This document shows positions 1 to 8,623 of a DNA stretch of 64,000 bases, piece by piece (the stretch's first letter is position 1; every line of letters starts with the position of its first letter). The notes under the pieces were generated by a model, which worked only from the letters and a program-made list of their open reading frames with translations, made no database searches and had not been told where the DNA came from. This DNA is from Micrococcales bacterium (GTDB taxonomy: Bacteria; Actinomycetota; Actinomycetes; Actinomycetales; Microbacteriaceae), in assembly GCA_017306245.1 (NCBI GenBank), contig JAFKIY010000004.1, positions 62,001 to 126,000 on the forward strand, read 5' to 3'. Position numbers and translations under genes: made by a program.

Positions 1-17
1 GCGGTGTCGACGGGCAT
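1..17 (-). CDS. 5' end of a gene downstream of accD/mccB (partial)
   Basis: An ATG on the minus strand (15-17) lies five bases after the TGA of the carboxylase beta gene and runs off the window after about five codons (M-P-V-D-T). The position suggests the biotin-carboxylase/biotin-carrier alpha subunit that usually follows a methylcrotonyl-CoA carboxylase beta gene. That identity is inferred from context only. Confidence 0.35.
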
Positions 18-22
18 TCCGA

Positions 23-1630
23 TCACATCCGGAACAGGCCGAAGGCCGGGTCGGGAAGCGGGGTGTGGGAGGCGACGGCGAGGGCGAGGCCGAGCACCGT
101 GCGCGTGTCCGCGGGGTCGATGATCCCGTCATCCCACAGCCGGGCGGTGGAGTAGTACGGGCTCCCCTGCGCTTCGTACTGTTCGGCGATGGGGGCTTTG
201 AACGCGGCCTCATCTTCGGCCGACCACTCTTCCCCGCGCCCCTCCAGCTGCTCGCGGCGGATGGTCGCCAGCACGCTGGACGCCTGCGGCCCGCCCATGA
301 CGGAGATGCGGCTGGCCGGCCACATCCAGAGGAATCGCGGACTGTACGCTCGGCCGCACATGGAGTAGTTGCCTGCGCCGAACGAGCCGCCGATCACGAC
401 GGTGAATTTGGGGACGCGGGTGGTGGCGACCGCCGTCACCATCTTCGCGCCGTCCTTCGCGATGCCGCCGGCCTCGGCGTCCTTGCCGACCATGAAACCC
501 GAAATGTTCTGCAGGAACACGAGCGGCACTCCCCGCTGGTCGCACAGCTCGATGAAGTGGGCGCCCTTGAGCGCGGACTCGCTGAACAGGATGCCGTTGT
601 TGGCGACGATCCCGACCGGATGACCGTGGATGCGGGCAAAACCGGTCACGAGGGTCGTGCCGTATTCGCGCTTGAACTCGTGGAATTCGCTGGCGTCGAC
701 AAGACGCGCAATGACTTCGTGCACGTCGTAGCTGCCCTGCACATCGACGGGGACAGCACCGTACAGCTCCCCCGGCTCCACGGCCGGCTCGCGGGATTCC
801 TGCACGTCCCATGCCTGCGCAGAGAGGGCGGGCAGCGTAGCGACGATATCCCGCACGATCTGGAGCGCGTGCTCGTCGTTTTCCGCCAGGTGGTCCGTGA
901 CGCCGGATGTGCGCGAGTGGAGGTCACCTCCCCCCAGCTCTTCGGCGGAAACTATTTCGCCGATCGCGGCTTTCACGAGCGGGGGCCCGCCGAGGAAGAT
1001 TGTGCCCTGGTTGCGCACGATGACGGTCTCGTCGCTCATGGCCGGCACGTACGCGCCGCCCGCCGTGGAGGAGCCGAGCACGGCGGCGACCTGCGGGATC
1101 CCCTCCGCCGACATCCGCGCCTGATTGTAGAAAATGCGCCCAAAGTGATCGCGATCCGGGAACACCTCATCCTGTTTGGGCAGGAATGCGCCGCCGGAGT
1201 CGACAAGGTAGATGCACGGGAGGCGGTTCTCGCGGGCAATCTCCTGCGCCCTCAGGTGTTTCTTCACCGTCAACGGGTAGTACGTGCCGCCCTTGACGGT
1301 CGCATCGTTCGCGACGACCATGACGTGGCGCCCGTGCACGAGGCCGATCCCCGCAACGAGTCCCGCACCGGGCGAGTCGTTGTCGTACAGATCGTGGGCG
1401 GCAAGGGGCGCCACCTCGAGAAACGGGCTCGAGTCGTCGAGCAGACGGTTGACACGGTCGCGGGGAAGCAGTTTTCCGCGCGCGACGTGCCGCTCGCGCG
1501 ATTTCTCCGGACCGCCCAGCGCGGTCGCGCTCAGGCGCTCGTTCAGTTCGGCGACGAGTGCGCGCTGCGCAACGTCATTCGCCCGAAAGCTCGCGCTGCC
1601 GGTATCGAGTGCGCTGCCCAGGGTCTCCAT
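23..1630 (-). CDS. Methylcrotonyl-CoA carboxylase, carboxyltransferase (beta) subunit
   Basis: A 535-residue carboxyltransferase of the acyl-CoA carboxylase beta family (two crotonase-like halves). It transfers CO2 from carboxybiotin to the acyl-CoA. The segment [12 protein letters not shown] near residue 190 and the [20 protein letters not shown] block near residue 415 are typical of the methylcrotonyl-CoA branch, which acts in leucine breakdown. The length fits the family. The ATG at 1630 has a GGGAG ribosome site seven bases upstream. A TetR gene is divergent, with palindromic sites between the two, so local repression is likely. Propionyl- or geranyl-CoA carboxylase beta is a less likely alternative. 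Confidence 0.88.
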   Translation of the reverse strand: METLGSALDTGSASFRANDVAQRALVAELNERLSATALGGPEKSRERHVARGKLLPRDRVNRLLDDSSPFLEVAPLAAHDLYDNDSPGAGLVAGIGLVHGRHVMVVANDATVKGGTYYPLTVKKHLRAQEIARENRLPCIYLVDSGGAFLPKQDEVFPDRDHFGRIFYNQARMSAEGIPQVAAVLGSSTAGGAYVPAMSDETVIVRNQGTIFLGGPPLVKAAIGEIVSAEELGGGDLHSRTSGVTDHLAENDEHALQIVRDIVATLPALSAQAWDVQESREPAVEPGELYGAVPVDVQGSYDVHEVIARLVDASEFHEFKREYGTTLVTGFARIHGHPVGIVANNGILFSESALKGAHFIELCDQRGVPLVFLQNISGFMVGKDAEAGGIAKDGAKMVTAVATTRVPKFTVVIGGSFGAGNYSMCGRAYSPRFLWMWPASRISVMGGPQASSVLATIRREQLEGRGEEWSAEDEAAFKAPIAEQYEAQGSPYYSTARLWDDGIIDPADTRTVLGLALAVASHTPLPDPAFGLFRM

Positions 1631-1640
1631 CGGCGACTCC

Positions 1641-1663
1641 CGCTTCGTGGGCTGGTTCGTGGA
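1641..1663. repeat. 23-bp dispersed repeat, copy 1
   Basis: These 23 bases are identical, in the same orientation, to 37471-37493 inside azlC. Read on the minus strand both copies contain CCACGAA-CCAGC-CCACGAA, a short direct repeat. Both also encode the peptide S-T-N-Q-P-T-K in the frame of the neighbouring or surrounding gene. Here the copy lies just upstream of the carboxylase ATG. Confidence 0.6.
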
Positions 1664-1681
1664 CTGCTTGTGGTGCGGATG

Positions 1682-1730
1682 ACACTGGGGTTAGTGTTGC
1701 CCGTGGAAACTAGGTTAGTGACCGCTAACC
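1682..1730. promoter_or_regulatory. Candidate TetR operators between mccB and tetR
   Basis: The divergent intergenic region holds an inverted repeat GGTTAG-TGACCG-CTAACC (1713-1730). A second, shorter one lies upstream, ACACT-GGGGTT-AGTGT (1682-1697). Both contain the half-site GGTTAGTG. The placement between a TetR gene and its likely target operon makes them good operator candidates. Confidence 0.55.
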
Positions 1731-1755
1731 GATTTGTCTATGGGCGGGAACGACG

Positions 1756-2331
1756 ATGAGCGTATCGACCTCGCGCAGCGCCGCGAAAGCGAGCCGCCGC
1801 GCCGCGCTCCTCGCCGCTGCGGCATGCCTGTTCGCCGAACGCGGCTACGCCGGCACGTCCATCGAAGATCTCGGCGCCCAGGCGGGCGTGAGCGGCCCCG
1901 CCCTGTACAAGCATTTCGCCGGCAAACAGGCGATCCTCGCGGCAATTCTCCTGGACGCGAGCAGCGGGTTGTACTCCGGCGGACTCGAGGTCGTGTCGGG
2001 CGCGCGCGGAAGCGACGCGGTGGAGTCACTCGTGGCCTTTCACGTCGCGTTCGCGCTCGACAACGCCGACGTCATCCGCGTCCAGGACCGCGACCTCGAT
2101 CAACTTGCCGAAGGAGACCTGCACGTGGTGCGCATGCTCCAGAGGCGCTATGTCGAACTGTGGGTCGATGTGCTCGCCGAACTGCACCCGGATACCGACC
2201 CCGCCGTGCTGCGCACGCGCGCACACGCGGTGTTCGGCCTGCTCAACTCGACCCCGCACAGCGGCCTCTCCGTGGACCGAGCCACGCTGCGCGCGGAACT
2301 CGAGCGGATGGCTCTGAGCGCTCTCGCCTGA
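1756..2331 (+). CDS. TetR-family regulator, likely of the acyl-CoA carboxylase operon
   Basis: A 191-residue one-component repressor. The N-terminal helix-turn-helix covers about residues 14-60, with the typical AACLFAERGYAGTSIEDLGA and VSGPALYKHFAGKQAIL blocks. The C-terminal ligand domain is not diagnostic by eye. It is divergent from the methylcrotonyl-CoA carboxylase gene across a 125-bp region containing inverted repeats. The simplest reading is repression of leucine/branched acyl-CoA degradation, relieved by an acyl-CoA ligand. The ligand is inferred from the neighbour. Confidence 0.85.
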   Translation: MSVSTSRSAAKASRRAALLAAAACLFAERGYAGTSIEDLGAQAGVSGPALYKHFAGKQAILAAILLDASSGLYSGGLEVVSGARGSDAVESLVAFHVAFALDNADVIRVQDRDLDQLAEGDLHVVRMLQRRYVELWVDVLAELHPDTDPAVLRTRAHAVFGLLNSTPHSGLSVDRATLRAELERMALSALA

Positions 2332-2363
2332 CGCGGCCCCGCGGCGGTCCGCGCGGGCCCGGG

Positions 2364-3482
2364 TCAGGGAAGCGGGTTCGCCGCGAGCCCCTCCGTGCTC
2401 AACAGGATGACGGCGGCATCATCCGGCAGTTCGAGGCGGCCACGCACGTCCGCATCCGAGAAGACAGCGCGCGCTCCGACGAGCGCCGATGCGCCGCACG
2501 GCCCCACGTCGCGCCCGAGACCGGTGAACTCCGCGACGGCGGCCCGAACGCTTCCGTCCTCGACCGCGACGGCCGCATCGAGCCCGTCGCGCAACGTCGG
2601 CCAGGCGATCCGGGATGTCGTTCCCGTGCACAGCCCGGTCATGATCGACCCCGCTGACGTGTCGACGGAACGAAGCTCGCCGGCGCGCAGCGAGGCGAGA
2701 ACGCACGCGGCGGCGGTCGGTTCGACGCACACGATCGCGGGACGCGACCGCGACACGCCCCGGTAATACTCGATGGCGGCCTGAATCAGGGATCCCACAC
2801 CCGTGGGAACGAACACGATATCCGGCGCGGCATCCACCGCGGCGAGTTGTTCGTCGATCTCCGAGAACAGCGTCGTGTAGCCCTCGACGATCCAGCGGGG
2901 CACCCGGTCATATCCCGGCCAGGAGGTGTCCTGGATGAGCAGCTCGGAATCCCGGCCCGCCACCGATGCGGCTGCGGCGAGCACGACGTCGTCGTACTCC
3001 GCATCGCTCTCGATGAGCTCGGCCCCCTCCGTTCGGATGCCGTCGCGCGCCGCCTGACTGACTCCCTTCGGGGTGTACACGCGCGCGCGGATGCCCAGCA
3101 GGCTGGCCATGTGCGCGACGGCGCGGCCGTGGTTGCCGTCCGTCGCGGTCACGAGGGTCACGGACGAATCGCCCATCGATGCGCGCAGAGCCTCCAGGGA
3201 AACGGCGTCGAGGCTCACGCCGAAGCGCAGCGCCAGCGCGGTGGCGACCGCCCAGGATGCCCCCAGAATTTTGAACGCGGGCAATCCCAGCCGCTGCGAC
3301 TCGTCCTTCACAAACACGCGGCCGACGCCGAGCTCGTCGGCGATGGCGGGCACCTCGACCAGCGGCGACATCCGGTAGCCGTCGAGCGTGCGATGGAACG
3401 CTCGCGCGGACGCGATCGGTTCGGGCGCGGTCCATTCGCGGGCTCCCGGGTGGGTGAAAGGCGCAAGATCGGTGGTGGTCAT
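2364..3482 (-). CDS. Diaminopropionate ammonia-lyase-like PLP enzyme
   Basis: A 372-residue fold-type II PLP enzyme. The segment KDESQRLGLPAFKILGASWA contains the Schiff-base lysine (about K71) and is characteristic of diaminopropionate ammonia-lyase, which converts 2,3-diaminopropionate to pyruvate and ammonia. A glycine-rich phosphate loop (FVPTGVGSL) follows. The ATG at 3482 is preferred over an in-frame TTG at 3494. The gene is divergent from an MFS exporter and convergent with the TetR gene. Another threonine-dehydratase-like deaminase is possible. Confidence 0.8.
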   Translation of the reverse strand: MTTTDLAPFTHPGAREWTAPEPIASARAFHRTLDGYRMSPLVEVPAIADELGVGRVFVKDESQRLGLPAFKILGASWAVATALALRFGVSLDAVSLEALRASMGDSSVTLVTATDGNHGRAVAHMASLLGIRARVYTPKGVSQAARDGIRTEGAELIESDAEYDDVVLAAAASVAGRDSELLIQDTSWPGYDRVPRWIVEGYTTLFSEIDEQLAAVDAAPDIVFVPTGVGSLIQAAIEYYRGVSRSRPAIVCVEPTAAACVLASLRAGELRSVDTSAGSIMTGLCTGTTSRIAWPTLRDGLDAAVAVEDGSVRAAVAEFTGLGRDVGPCGASALVGARAVFSDADVRGRLELPDDAAVILLSTEGLAANPLP

Positions 3483-3514
3483 GGCACCATCCAATCAGAC
3501 CGGCGCGAGACGAG

Positions 3515-3520
3515 TAGCCT
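3515..3520 (+). promoter_or_regulatory. -10 element, leaderless promoter of MFS gene
   Basis: TAGCCT, then six bases (AGGCTC), then the GTG start. The spacing matches the TANNNT-N6-start arrangement of actinobacterial leaderless transcripts and recurs across this window. No ribosome binding site is visible. Confidence 0.5.
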
Positions 3521-3526
3521 AGGCTC

Positions 3527-4789
3527 GTGCAGACCGACCCCACGACGAAACCGCCGCGAGACCGCGCCCCGCTCGGCGCATCGTTCTGGAAGCTCCTCAC
3601 CTCGTCCGGTTTGTCCAACCTCGCCGACGGCATCGTCAAACTCGCCCTTCCGCTCGTGGCAATCAGATACACCCAGGAACCCGTGCTCATCGCCGGCCTG
3701 AGCCTCGTGCTCTCGCTGCCCTGGCTCCTGTTCGCACTCCAGGCCGGCGCACTTGCCGACCGGCTGGATCGCAGGAAAATCATGCTCGCCGCGAACATCG
3801 CGCGGGCCGTGCTTCTCGCCGCCGTTGCCGCCCTGGTCGCCGTGGGCATCGAGTCGATCTGGGTGCTGTACGCCGTCGCATTCTGCATCGGCACGACGGA
3901 GACGCTGTACGACACCTCATCGCAGTCGATCCTGCCGCAGATCGTGAAACGCACCCAGCTTTCCCGCGCGAACGGGAGACTGTACACGGCGGAAATGACG
4001 ACGAACCAGTTCATCGGCCCTCCCCTGGGCGGAATCCTCGTCGCGGCGGGCGCCGTGGTCGCCTTCGCGGTGCCGGCGGGCCTGTGGATCGTCGCCGTGG
4101 GGATGCTGTTCCTCGTGCGCGGCGACTTCCGCGTCGCACGTGATGCCCCTGCCTCGATGCGATCCGAAATCATGGTCGGCCTGCGTTTCCTGTGGAAGAC
4201 CACGGTGCTGCGCAGCCTCGCGTTCATGACCGGCGTGTTCAATCTCACCTCCAGCGCCGTGTTCGCGATCTTCGTGCTGTACGCGGCGGGCCCGGCCTCG
4301 GCGATGAAGCTCACCGATGCGCAGGTCGGGCTCCTGTTCACGACCACCGCAATCGGGAGCCTCATCGGTTCGTTCCTCGCCGAGCGCATCGAACACGCGA
4401 TAGGGCGTTCGCGTTCCCTCATTTTCGCGACCCTCGCCGGCGCCGCCCTCATCATCACACCGGCGTTCACCGCCAATGTGTTCATCGTCGGCGCCGCCTT
4501 CATGGTCGGAGGTCTCGGGGTCGTCGTGTGGAACGTCGTGGCCGTGTCGCTGCGCCAGACCATCACGCCGGATGCTCTGCTCGGGCGCGTGAACAGCGGC
4601 TACCGGCTGCTGGCCTGGGGAACGATGCCGTTGGGGGCGGCCATCGGCGGGCTCCTCGGCCAGTTCCTCGGTCTGCCCCCGGTCTTCCTGATCATGGGAA
4701 TTGCAACCCTCGGCATCCTCGGGTTCATGGTCACCCTGACCGACCGCGCCATGAATGACGCGGTGCACGCTGCCCAGGAGCAGTCGTGA
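3527..4789 (+). CDS. MFS transporter (EntS/MFS_3-like exporter)
   Basis: A 420-residue integral membrane protein with about twelve hydrophobic segments. The loop between helices 2 and 3 carries GALADRLDRRKIM, the major-facilitator signature. The pattern resembles the MFS_3 exporter group that includes enterobactin exporter EntS and macrolide exporters. The substrate cannot be told from sequence. The GTG start at 3527 is supported by a -10 element six bases upstream. The last four bases overlap the GTG of the next gene, so the two are probably translationally coupled. Confidence 0.85.
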   Translation: MQTDPTTKPPRDRAPLGASFWKLLTSSGLSNLADGIVKLALPLVAIRYTQEPVLIAGLSLVLSLPWLLFALQAGALADRLDRRKIMLAANIARAVLLAAVAALVAVGIESIWVLYAVAFCIGTTETLYDTSSQSILPQIVKRTQLSRANGRLYTAEMTTNQFIGPPLGGILVAAGAVVAFAVPAGLWIVAVGMLFLVRGDFRVARDAPASMRSEIMVGLRFLWKTTVLRSLAFMTGVFNLTSSAVFAIFVLYAAGPASAMKLTDAQVGLLFTTTAIGSLIGSFLAERIEHAIGRSRSLIFATLAGAALIITPAFTANVFIVGAAFMVGGLGVVVWNVVAVSLRQTITPDALLGRVNSGYRLLAWGTMPLGAAIGGLLGQFLGLPPVFLIMGIATLGILGFMVTLTDRAMNDAVHAAQEQS

Positions 4790-5310
4790 GTTCCCCTCCG
4801 TCCCGCTCCCGCCGCCCGGTCCTGCTGATGGCGATCGCCGCCGCTCTCGTTGCCGCGGCGGTGATCCTCGTCGTGAGCCTTGTCGCTTCCCCGTCGCGCA
4901 CACACGGCAACTACTCGGTCACCGACAACGCCGTGACGATCGATGCGGCACCCGTCGGCAACCTCGGGACGATTCTCGTGAGCGACCAGGGGTTCGCGCT
5001 GTACATGTTCCCGCCGGATGAGCAACGGAATGTGACGTGCGTCGACCGCTGCGCGCTGAACTGGCCGCCCGTGATCGTTCCGGACGGCGCGCGAGTGGCC
5101 GCGGGAGCGGGCGTCGATCCGACGCTGCTGTCCACGATCACCGATCGCGACGGCAAACGGGTTGCGACGTACAACGGATGGCCGCTGTACCTGTTTGCCG
5201 GGGACGTCGCAGCGGGCACCGCCACCGGGCAGAACCAGTACCTGGACGGCGGATACTGGTATGTGCTCCGTCCGAGCGGCGACGTCGTCAAGCCCGTCCC
5301 GCAGCAGTAG
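4786..5310 (+). CDS. Membrane-anchored COG4315-type repeat protein
   Basis: A 174-residue protein with one N-terminal transmembrane anchor (about residues 8-30), followed by two repeats of the secreted COG4315 (Lipoprotein_15) type. The first contains GFALYMFPPDE and CVDRCALNWPP, the second WPLYLFAGD and YWYVLRPSG. The family usually carries a lipobox cysteine; here there is an uncleaved-looking anchor instead. Function is unknown. It overlaps the MFS gene by four bases (GTGA), so the two are co-expressed. Confidence 0.8.
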   Translation: MSSPPSRSRRPVLLMAIAAALVAAAVILVVSLVASPSRTHGNYSVTDNAVTIDAAPVGNLGTILVSDQGFALYMFPPDEQRNVTCVDRCALNWPPVIVPDGARVAAGAGVDPTLLSTITDRDGKRVATYNGWPLYLFAGDVAAGTATGQNQYLDGGYWYVLRPSGDVVKPVPQQ

Positions 5311-5322
5311 CGCGTCTCGCCT

Positions 5323-5328
5323 TAGGGT
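5323..5328 (+). promoter_or_regulatory. -10 element, leaderless promoter of aspartate dehydrogenase-like gene
   Basis: TAGGGT-GAAGGC-ATG: a TANNNT hexamer exactly six bases before the start codon, with no ribosome site in between except the weak GAAGG that the spacing itself contains. Confidence 0.45.
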
Positions 5329-5334
5329 GAAGGC

Positions 5335-6126
5335 ATGGCACATCGGTCACAACCACTGCGCGTCACCGTTCTCGGGATGGGCGCCATCGGAACCGCCGTC
5401 GCGACGGCACTCGCATCGGGAGAGCTGCAGAACGCGCGCCTCGCGGGAGTAATCGTTCGCCGGCCCGATGCGCGCGAAGCCCAGGCATTCCCGGTCATCG
5501 ACCTCGAGGAAGCACTGCGCTCGAGCGATCTCGTCGCGGAGTGCGCCGGCGTTCCCGCCGTGCAGGTCGAGGGTGTTCGCGTGATCGAGGCAGGTATCGA
5601 CCTGCTGGTTTCTTCCGTCGGGGCGCTCGTGGATGAACCGTTCCGAAAGCGAATGCTGACACAGGGGCCGGGGAGGTGCTTCACGACCTCGGGGGCGATC
5701 GGCGGACTGGACGTGCTGTCGGCGGCATCGCGAGGCGGCGGACTGTCTGCCGCGCAACTCGTCACGACCAAGGCTCCCGCGGCGGTGGTGCAGGAGTGGA
5801 TGAGCGAGGGGCAACGACGCGACATGATGGAGGCCGCGGGCCCCATCACCGCGTTCAGCGGAAACGTGAAGGAGGCCATCGACCTGTTTCCTCGCTCGCT
5901 CAACATCGCGGTCGCGCTCGCGCTCGCCACGGACCTCTGGGATGAGCTCGTCGTCACCATGGTCGCCGACCCGGATGCCGCACTGACGACGCACGCGGTG
6001 AGCGCCTCGGGCAGGTCAGGCGACTACGAATTCACGATCCGCAATCGACCGCATCCGCACAACCCGGCAACAAGCGGGGTGGTTCCGGCCGCCGTCCTCA
6101 ACGAAATCGAGCGCCTCGCACGCTGA
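5335..6126 (+). CDS. Aspartate dehydrogenase-like protein (NadX family)
   Basis: A 263-residue NAD(P)-dependent dehydrogenase. The N-terminal Rossmann motif is GMGAIG (residues 14-19). The segment CAGVPAVQVEG follows, and the C-terminal active-site signature is HPHNPATSG, matching the NPxTS motif of L-aspartate dehydrogenase. Members oxidise L-aspartate to iminoaspartate for NAD synthesis. It stands alone here, so the pathway role is inferred from the family. The start is supported by the leaderless promoter. Confidence 0.8.
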   Translation: MAHRSQPLRVTVLGMGAIGTAVATALASGELQNARLAGVIVRRPDAREAQAFPVIDLEEALRSSDLVAECAGVPAVQVEGVRVIEAGIDLLVSSVGALVDEPFRKRMLTQGPGRCFTTSGAIGGLDVLSAASRGGGLSAAQLVTTKAPAAVVQEWMSEGQRRDMMEAAGPITAFSGNVKEAIDLFPRSLNIAVALALATDLWDELVVTMVADPDAALTTHAVSASGRSGDYEFTIRNRPHPHNPATSGVVPAAVLNEIERLAR

Positions 6127-6148
6127 CCGACTGCGGTCGGCCCGGCGA

Positions 6149-7570
6149 TCAGACCATGGTCATCAGCACGGCGGGGTTCGCCAGAATCGCCCCGACGTCC
6201 GCGAGGAATCGGCTTCCCTGTTCGCCATCCACAAGGCGGTGATCGAACGACACGCTCAGCGTGAGCACCTGCCGCAGGGCGATGTCGCCGCGGTACTCCC
6301 ATGGCATCCGCTTGACCGCTCCGAGGGCGAGGATCATCGCCTCCCCCGTGTTGAGGATGGGCGTGCCTGCGTCGATCCCGAACGAACCGATGTTGGTGAT
6401 CGAGATCGTGCCGCCGGCAAGGTCGGCGGGGGACGCCGTTCCTGCCTTCGCCGTCTCCACGAGTTCGGTGAGCGCGTCCGCAAGACCGACCAGGTCGAGC
6501 GAGTCCGCGTCCTTGATGTTGGGCACCATGAGGCCGCGTGGCGTCGCCGTCGCAATCCCCAGGTTCACGTAGTGGAACTGGATGATTTCCTGCGCTTCCT
6601 CGTCCCAACGCGAATTCACGGCGGGGTTGCGCCCTGCGGCGATGCACAGCGCCTTGGCCACGACCGTGAGCAAGTTGAGCCGCTTGCCGCGGAACGTCGG
6701 CGACTCCTTGAGGGTCGCGATGAGGTCCATCGTCGGCGTCACGTCGATCGTCAGGAACTCGCTCGCGTGCGGCGCCGTGAACGCGCTTCGCACCATGGCG
6801 GCCGCGGTGTGTTTGCGAACGCCCTGGATGGGCGTACGCGTCTCCCGCTCGCCCGCGCGCGCTCCCGGCCAGATCTGAACCTCGCTGCCTGCGCCCGCAC
6901 CGACCGCGACACCGGAGGGTGCTGTCGTCTTCGCGGCGGCTTCCACGTCCTCCCGAGTGATCAAACCCTTGTCCCCCGTGCCCTTCACGGTGGCCAAATC
7001 AATGCCGAGATCGCGCGCGAGTTTGCGGACCGGCGGCGTGGAACGCGGAGCTTCGGTTCTGCCCCCGTCGACTCCCGAGTCGCGACCGTCGGGTTGCTGC
7101 GACGGTTGGGCCGCTTCCGGGTTCGGCCGGTCCGGAACTTCCCGCCGCTCCTCCGGGCGCGGAACGGGCGGCGCGAACGGCGACACCTGCTCGGCGGGCC
7201 CTGCGCCCTTGCGGGCGCGGCGCGACGGACGGCCGCCACCCTCGACGGGCGGGCCGTATCCGACGAGCACCGGCTCGCGCTCCGGTTTGCCGCCCTCCGA
7301 ACCGGAATCGGCAGCATCGGCGGCAACGCCCTCAAGCTCGAACGCCACGATGGGAGCACCAACCTGCACGGTTGTGCCCGGCTCTGCATACAGTTTCGTG
7401 ATCACGCCGGCGAACGGCGACGGCAACTCGACGAGCGCCTTCGCGGTCTCCACGTCGGCGAGCGGCTGGTTCAGTTCCACGGTGTCGCCGACGGCGACGT
7501 GCCAGGCCACGAGCTCCGACTCGGTGAGTCCCTCCCCGAGGTCCGGGAGCGCAAAATCCTTCGCAGCCAC
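6149..7570 (-). CDS. 2-oxoacid dehydrogenase E2 (dihydrolipoyl acyltransferase)
   Basis: A 473-residue E2 with one N-terminal lipoyl domain (lipoyl lysine about K44 in VETAKALVE) and a Pro/Glu-rich linker. A peripheral-subunit-binding domain covers about residues 178-213 (RKLARDLGIDL). The C-terminal acyltransferase domain carries the active-site motif FDHRLVDG (H444, D448). It transfers the acyl group from the E1-lipoyl intermediate to CoA. It is the third gene of E1 alpha-E1 beta-E2, starting one base after the E1 beta stop. No E3 is nearby. The branched-chain (Bkd) complex is most likely; pyruvate dehydrogenase is possible. Confidence 0.9.
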   Translation of the reverse strand: MAAKDFALPDLGEGLTESELVAWHVAVGDTVELNQPLADVETAKALVELPSPFAGVITKLYAEPGTTVQVGAPIVAFELEGVAADAADSGSEGGKPEREPVLVGYGPPVEGGGRPSRRARKGAGPAEQVSPFAPPVPRPEERREVPDRPNPEAAQPSQQPDGRDSGVDGGRTEAPRSTPPVRKLARDLGIDLATVKGTGDKGLITREDVEAAAKTTAPSGVAVGAGAGSEVQIWPGARAGERETRTPIQGVRKHTAAAMVRSAFTAPHASEFLTIDVTPTMDLIATLKESPTFRGKRLNLLTVVAKALCIAAGRNPAVNSRWDEEAQEIIQFHYVNLGIATATPRGLMVPNIKDADSLDLVGLADALTELVETAKAGTASPADLAGGTISITNIGSFGIDAGTPILNTGEAMILALGAVKRMPWEYRGDIALRQVLTLSVSFDHRLVDGEQGSRFLADVGAILANPAVLMTMV

Positions 7571-8623
7571 TCAGTCCTCCCAGTCGCTCAGGGAATTGGG
7601 GCGACCGAGCACCCGGTCGACGGCATCAAGAATTCGGTCGAGGTCGGGCAGGAAATGTTCCTCGAGCGCGGCAGGCGGGTAGGGAGTGTCGAACCCGGTG
7701 ACGCGGGCAGGGGCCGCCTCCAGCCAGTTGAAGCTGCGCTCGGTGATGCTCGCCGCAATCTCGCCGCCGATCCCGCCGGACTGCGCCGCCTCGTGGGTGA
7801 TAACCAGCCGACCCGTCTTCCGCACGGAGGCTGCAACCGTGTCGAAGTCGATGGGTGCGATCGAACGGAGATCAATGAGTTCGATCGAAACCCCGTCGTC
7901 GGCCGCGGCCGCGACGGCATCCTTCGCGGTGGCCACGAGCGGCCCGTACGCGACCAGCGTCACATCGGAGCCCGGCGAGACCACTCTCGCGCGGGACAGG
8001 GGCAGCGTTTCTTCGGGTTCGAAGTTCACCTCGCCCTTGCTCCAGTAGCGGCGCTTCGGCTCGAAGAACATCACCGGGTCATCGCTCGCGATCGCCTCGC
8101 GCAGCATGTCGTAGGCATCCTGCGGGTTCGAGCAGCTCACCACGCGAAGGCCGGCGGTGTGCGCGAAGTACGCCTCAGGCGACTCCGAATGGTGCTCCAC
8201 GGAACCGATCCCGCCGCCGAACGGCACCCGGATCGTGATCGGCATGCGCACGGCGCCGCGCGAGCGGTAGTGCAGTTTCGCGACCTGGGAGACGATCTGG
8301 TCGAACCCGGGGTAAATGAAACCATCGAATTGGATTTCGGCGACGGGGCGGTACCCGCGCATCGCGAGTCCCACCGACATACCGATGATGCCGGATTCCG
8401 CGAGCGGGGTGTCGACGACGCGGTCGGTGCCAAACTCCGCCTGCAAACCGTCGGTGACGCGAAACACTCCGCCCAGCTTGCCGATGTCCTCGCCGAGAAG
8501 GATGACCTTGTCGTCATCCTGCATGGAGCGGCGAAGCCCGGCAGTGATCGACTTGGCGAGAGTGAGCGTTGCCGTTCCGGTCGCCGTCGCTGTCGCGTTA
8601 GTCGTTTCCGTTGTCGTCGTCAT
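7571..8623 (-). CDS. 2-oxoacid dehydrogenase E1 beta subunit
   Basis: A 350-residue transketolase-like subunit. The segments LGEDIGKLGGVFRVTDGL and TPLAESGIIGMSVGLAMRGYRPVAE are conserved in E1 beta of branched-chain and related complexes. The C-terminal half has the GRLVITHEA block. It pairs with E1 alpha to decarboxylate 2-oxoacids with thiamine diphosphate. The ATG shares one base with the E1 alpha TGA, so translation is coupled. Its own stop is directly followed by the E2 start. Confidence 0.9.
   Translation of the reverse strand: MTTTTETTNATATATGTATLTLAKSITAGLRRSMQDDDKVILLGEDIGKLGGVFRVTDGLQAEFGTDRVVDTPLAESGIIGMSVGLAMRGYRPVAEIQFDGFIYPGFDQIVSQVAKLHYRSRGAVRMPITIRVPFGGGIGSVEHHSESPEAYFAHTAGLRVVSCSNPQDAYDMLREAIASDDPVMFFEPKRRYWSKGEVNFEPEETLPLSRARVVSPGSDVTLVAYGPLVATAKDAVAAAADDGVSIELIDLRSIAPIDFDTVAASVRKTGRLVITHEAAQSGGIGGEIAASITERSFNWLEAAPARVTGFDTPYPPAALEEHFLPDLDRILDAVDRVLGRPNSLSDWED

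Noticed and set aside
65..1759. Long plus-strand open frame across the carboxylase gene
   Set aside because: It is antisense to a clear carboxyltransferase gene; its translation is Arg/His-rich with no family pattern, as expected for the shadow of a high-GC gene.
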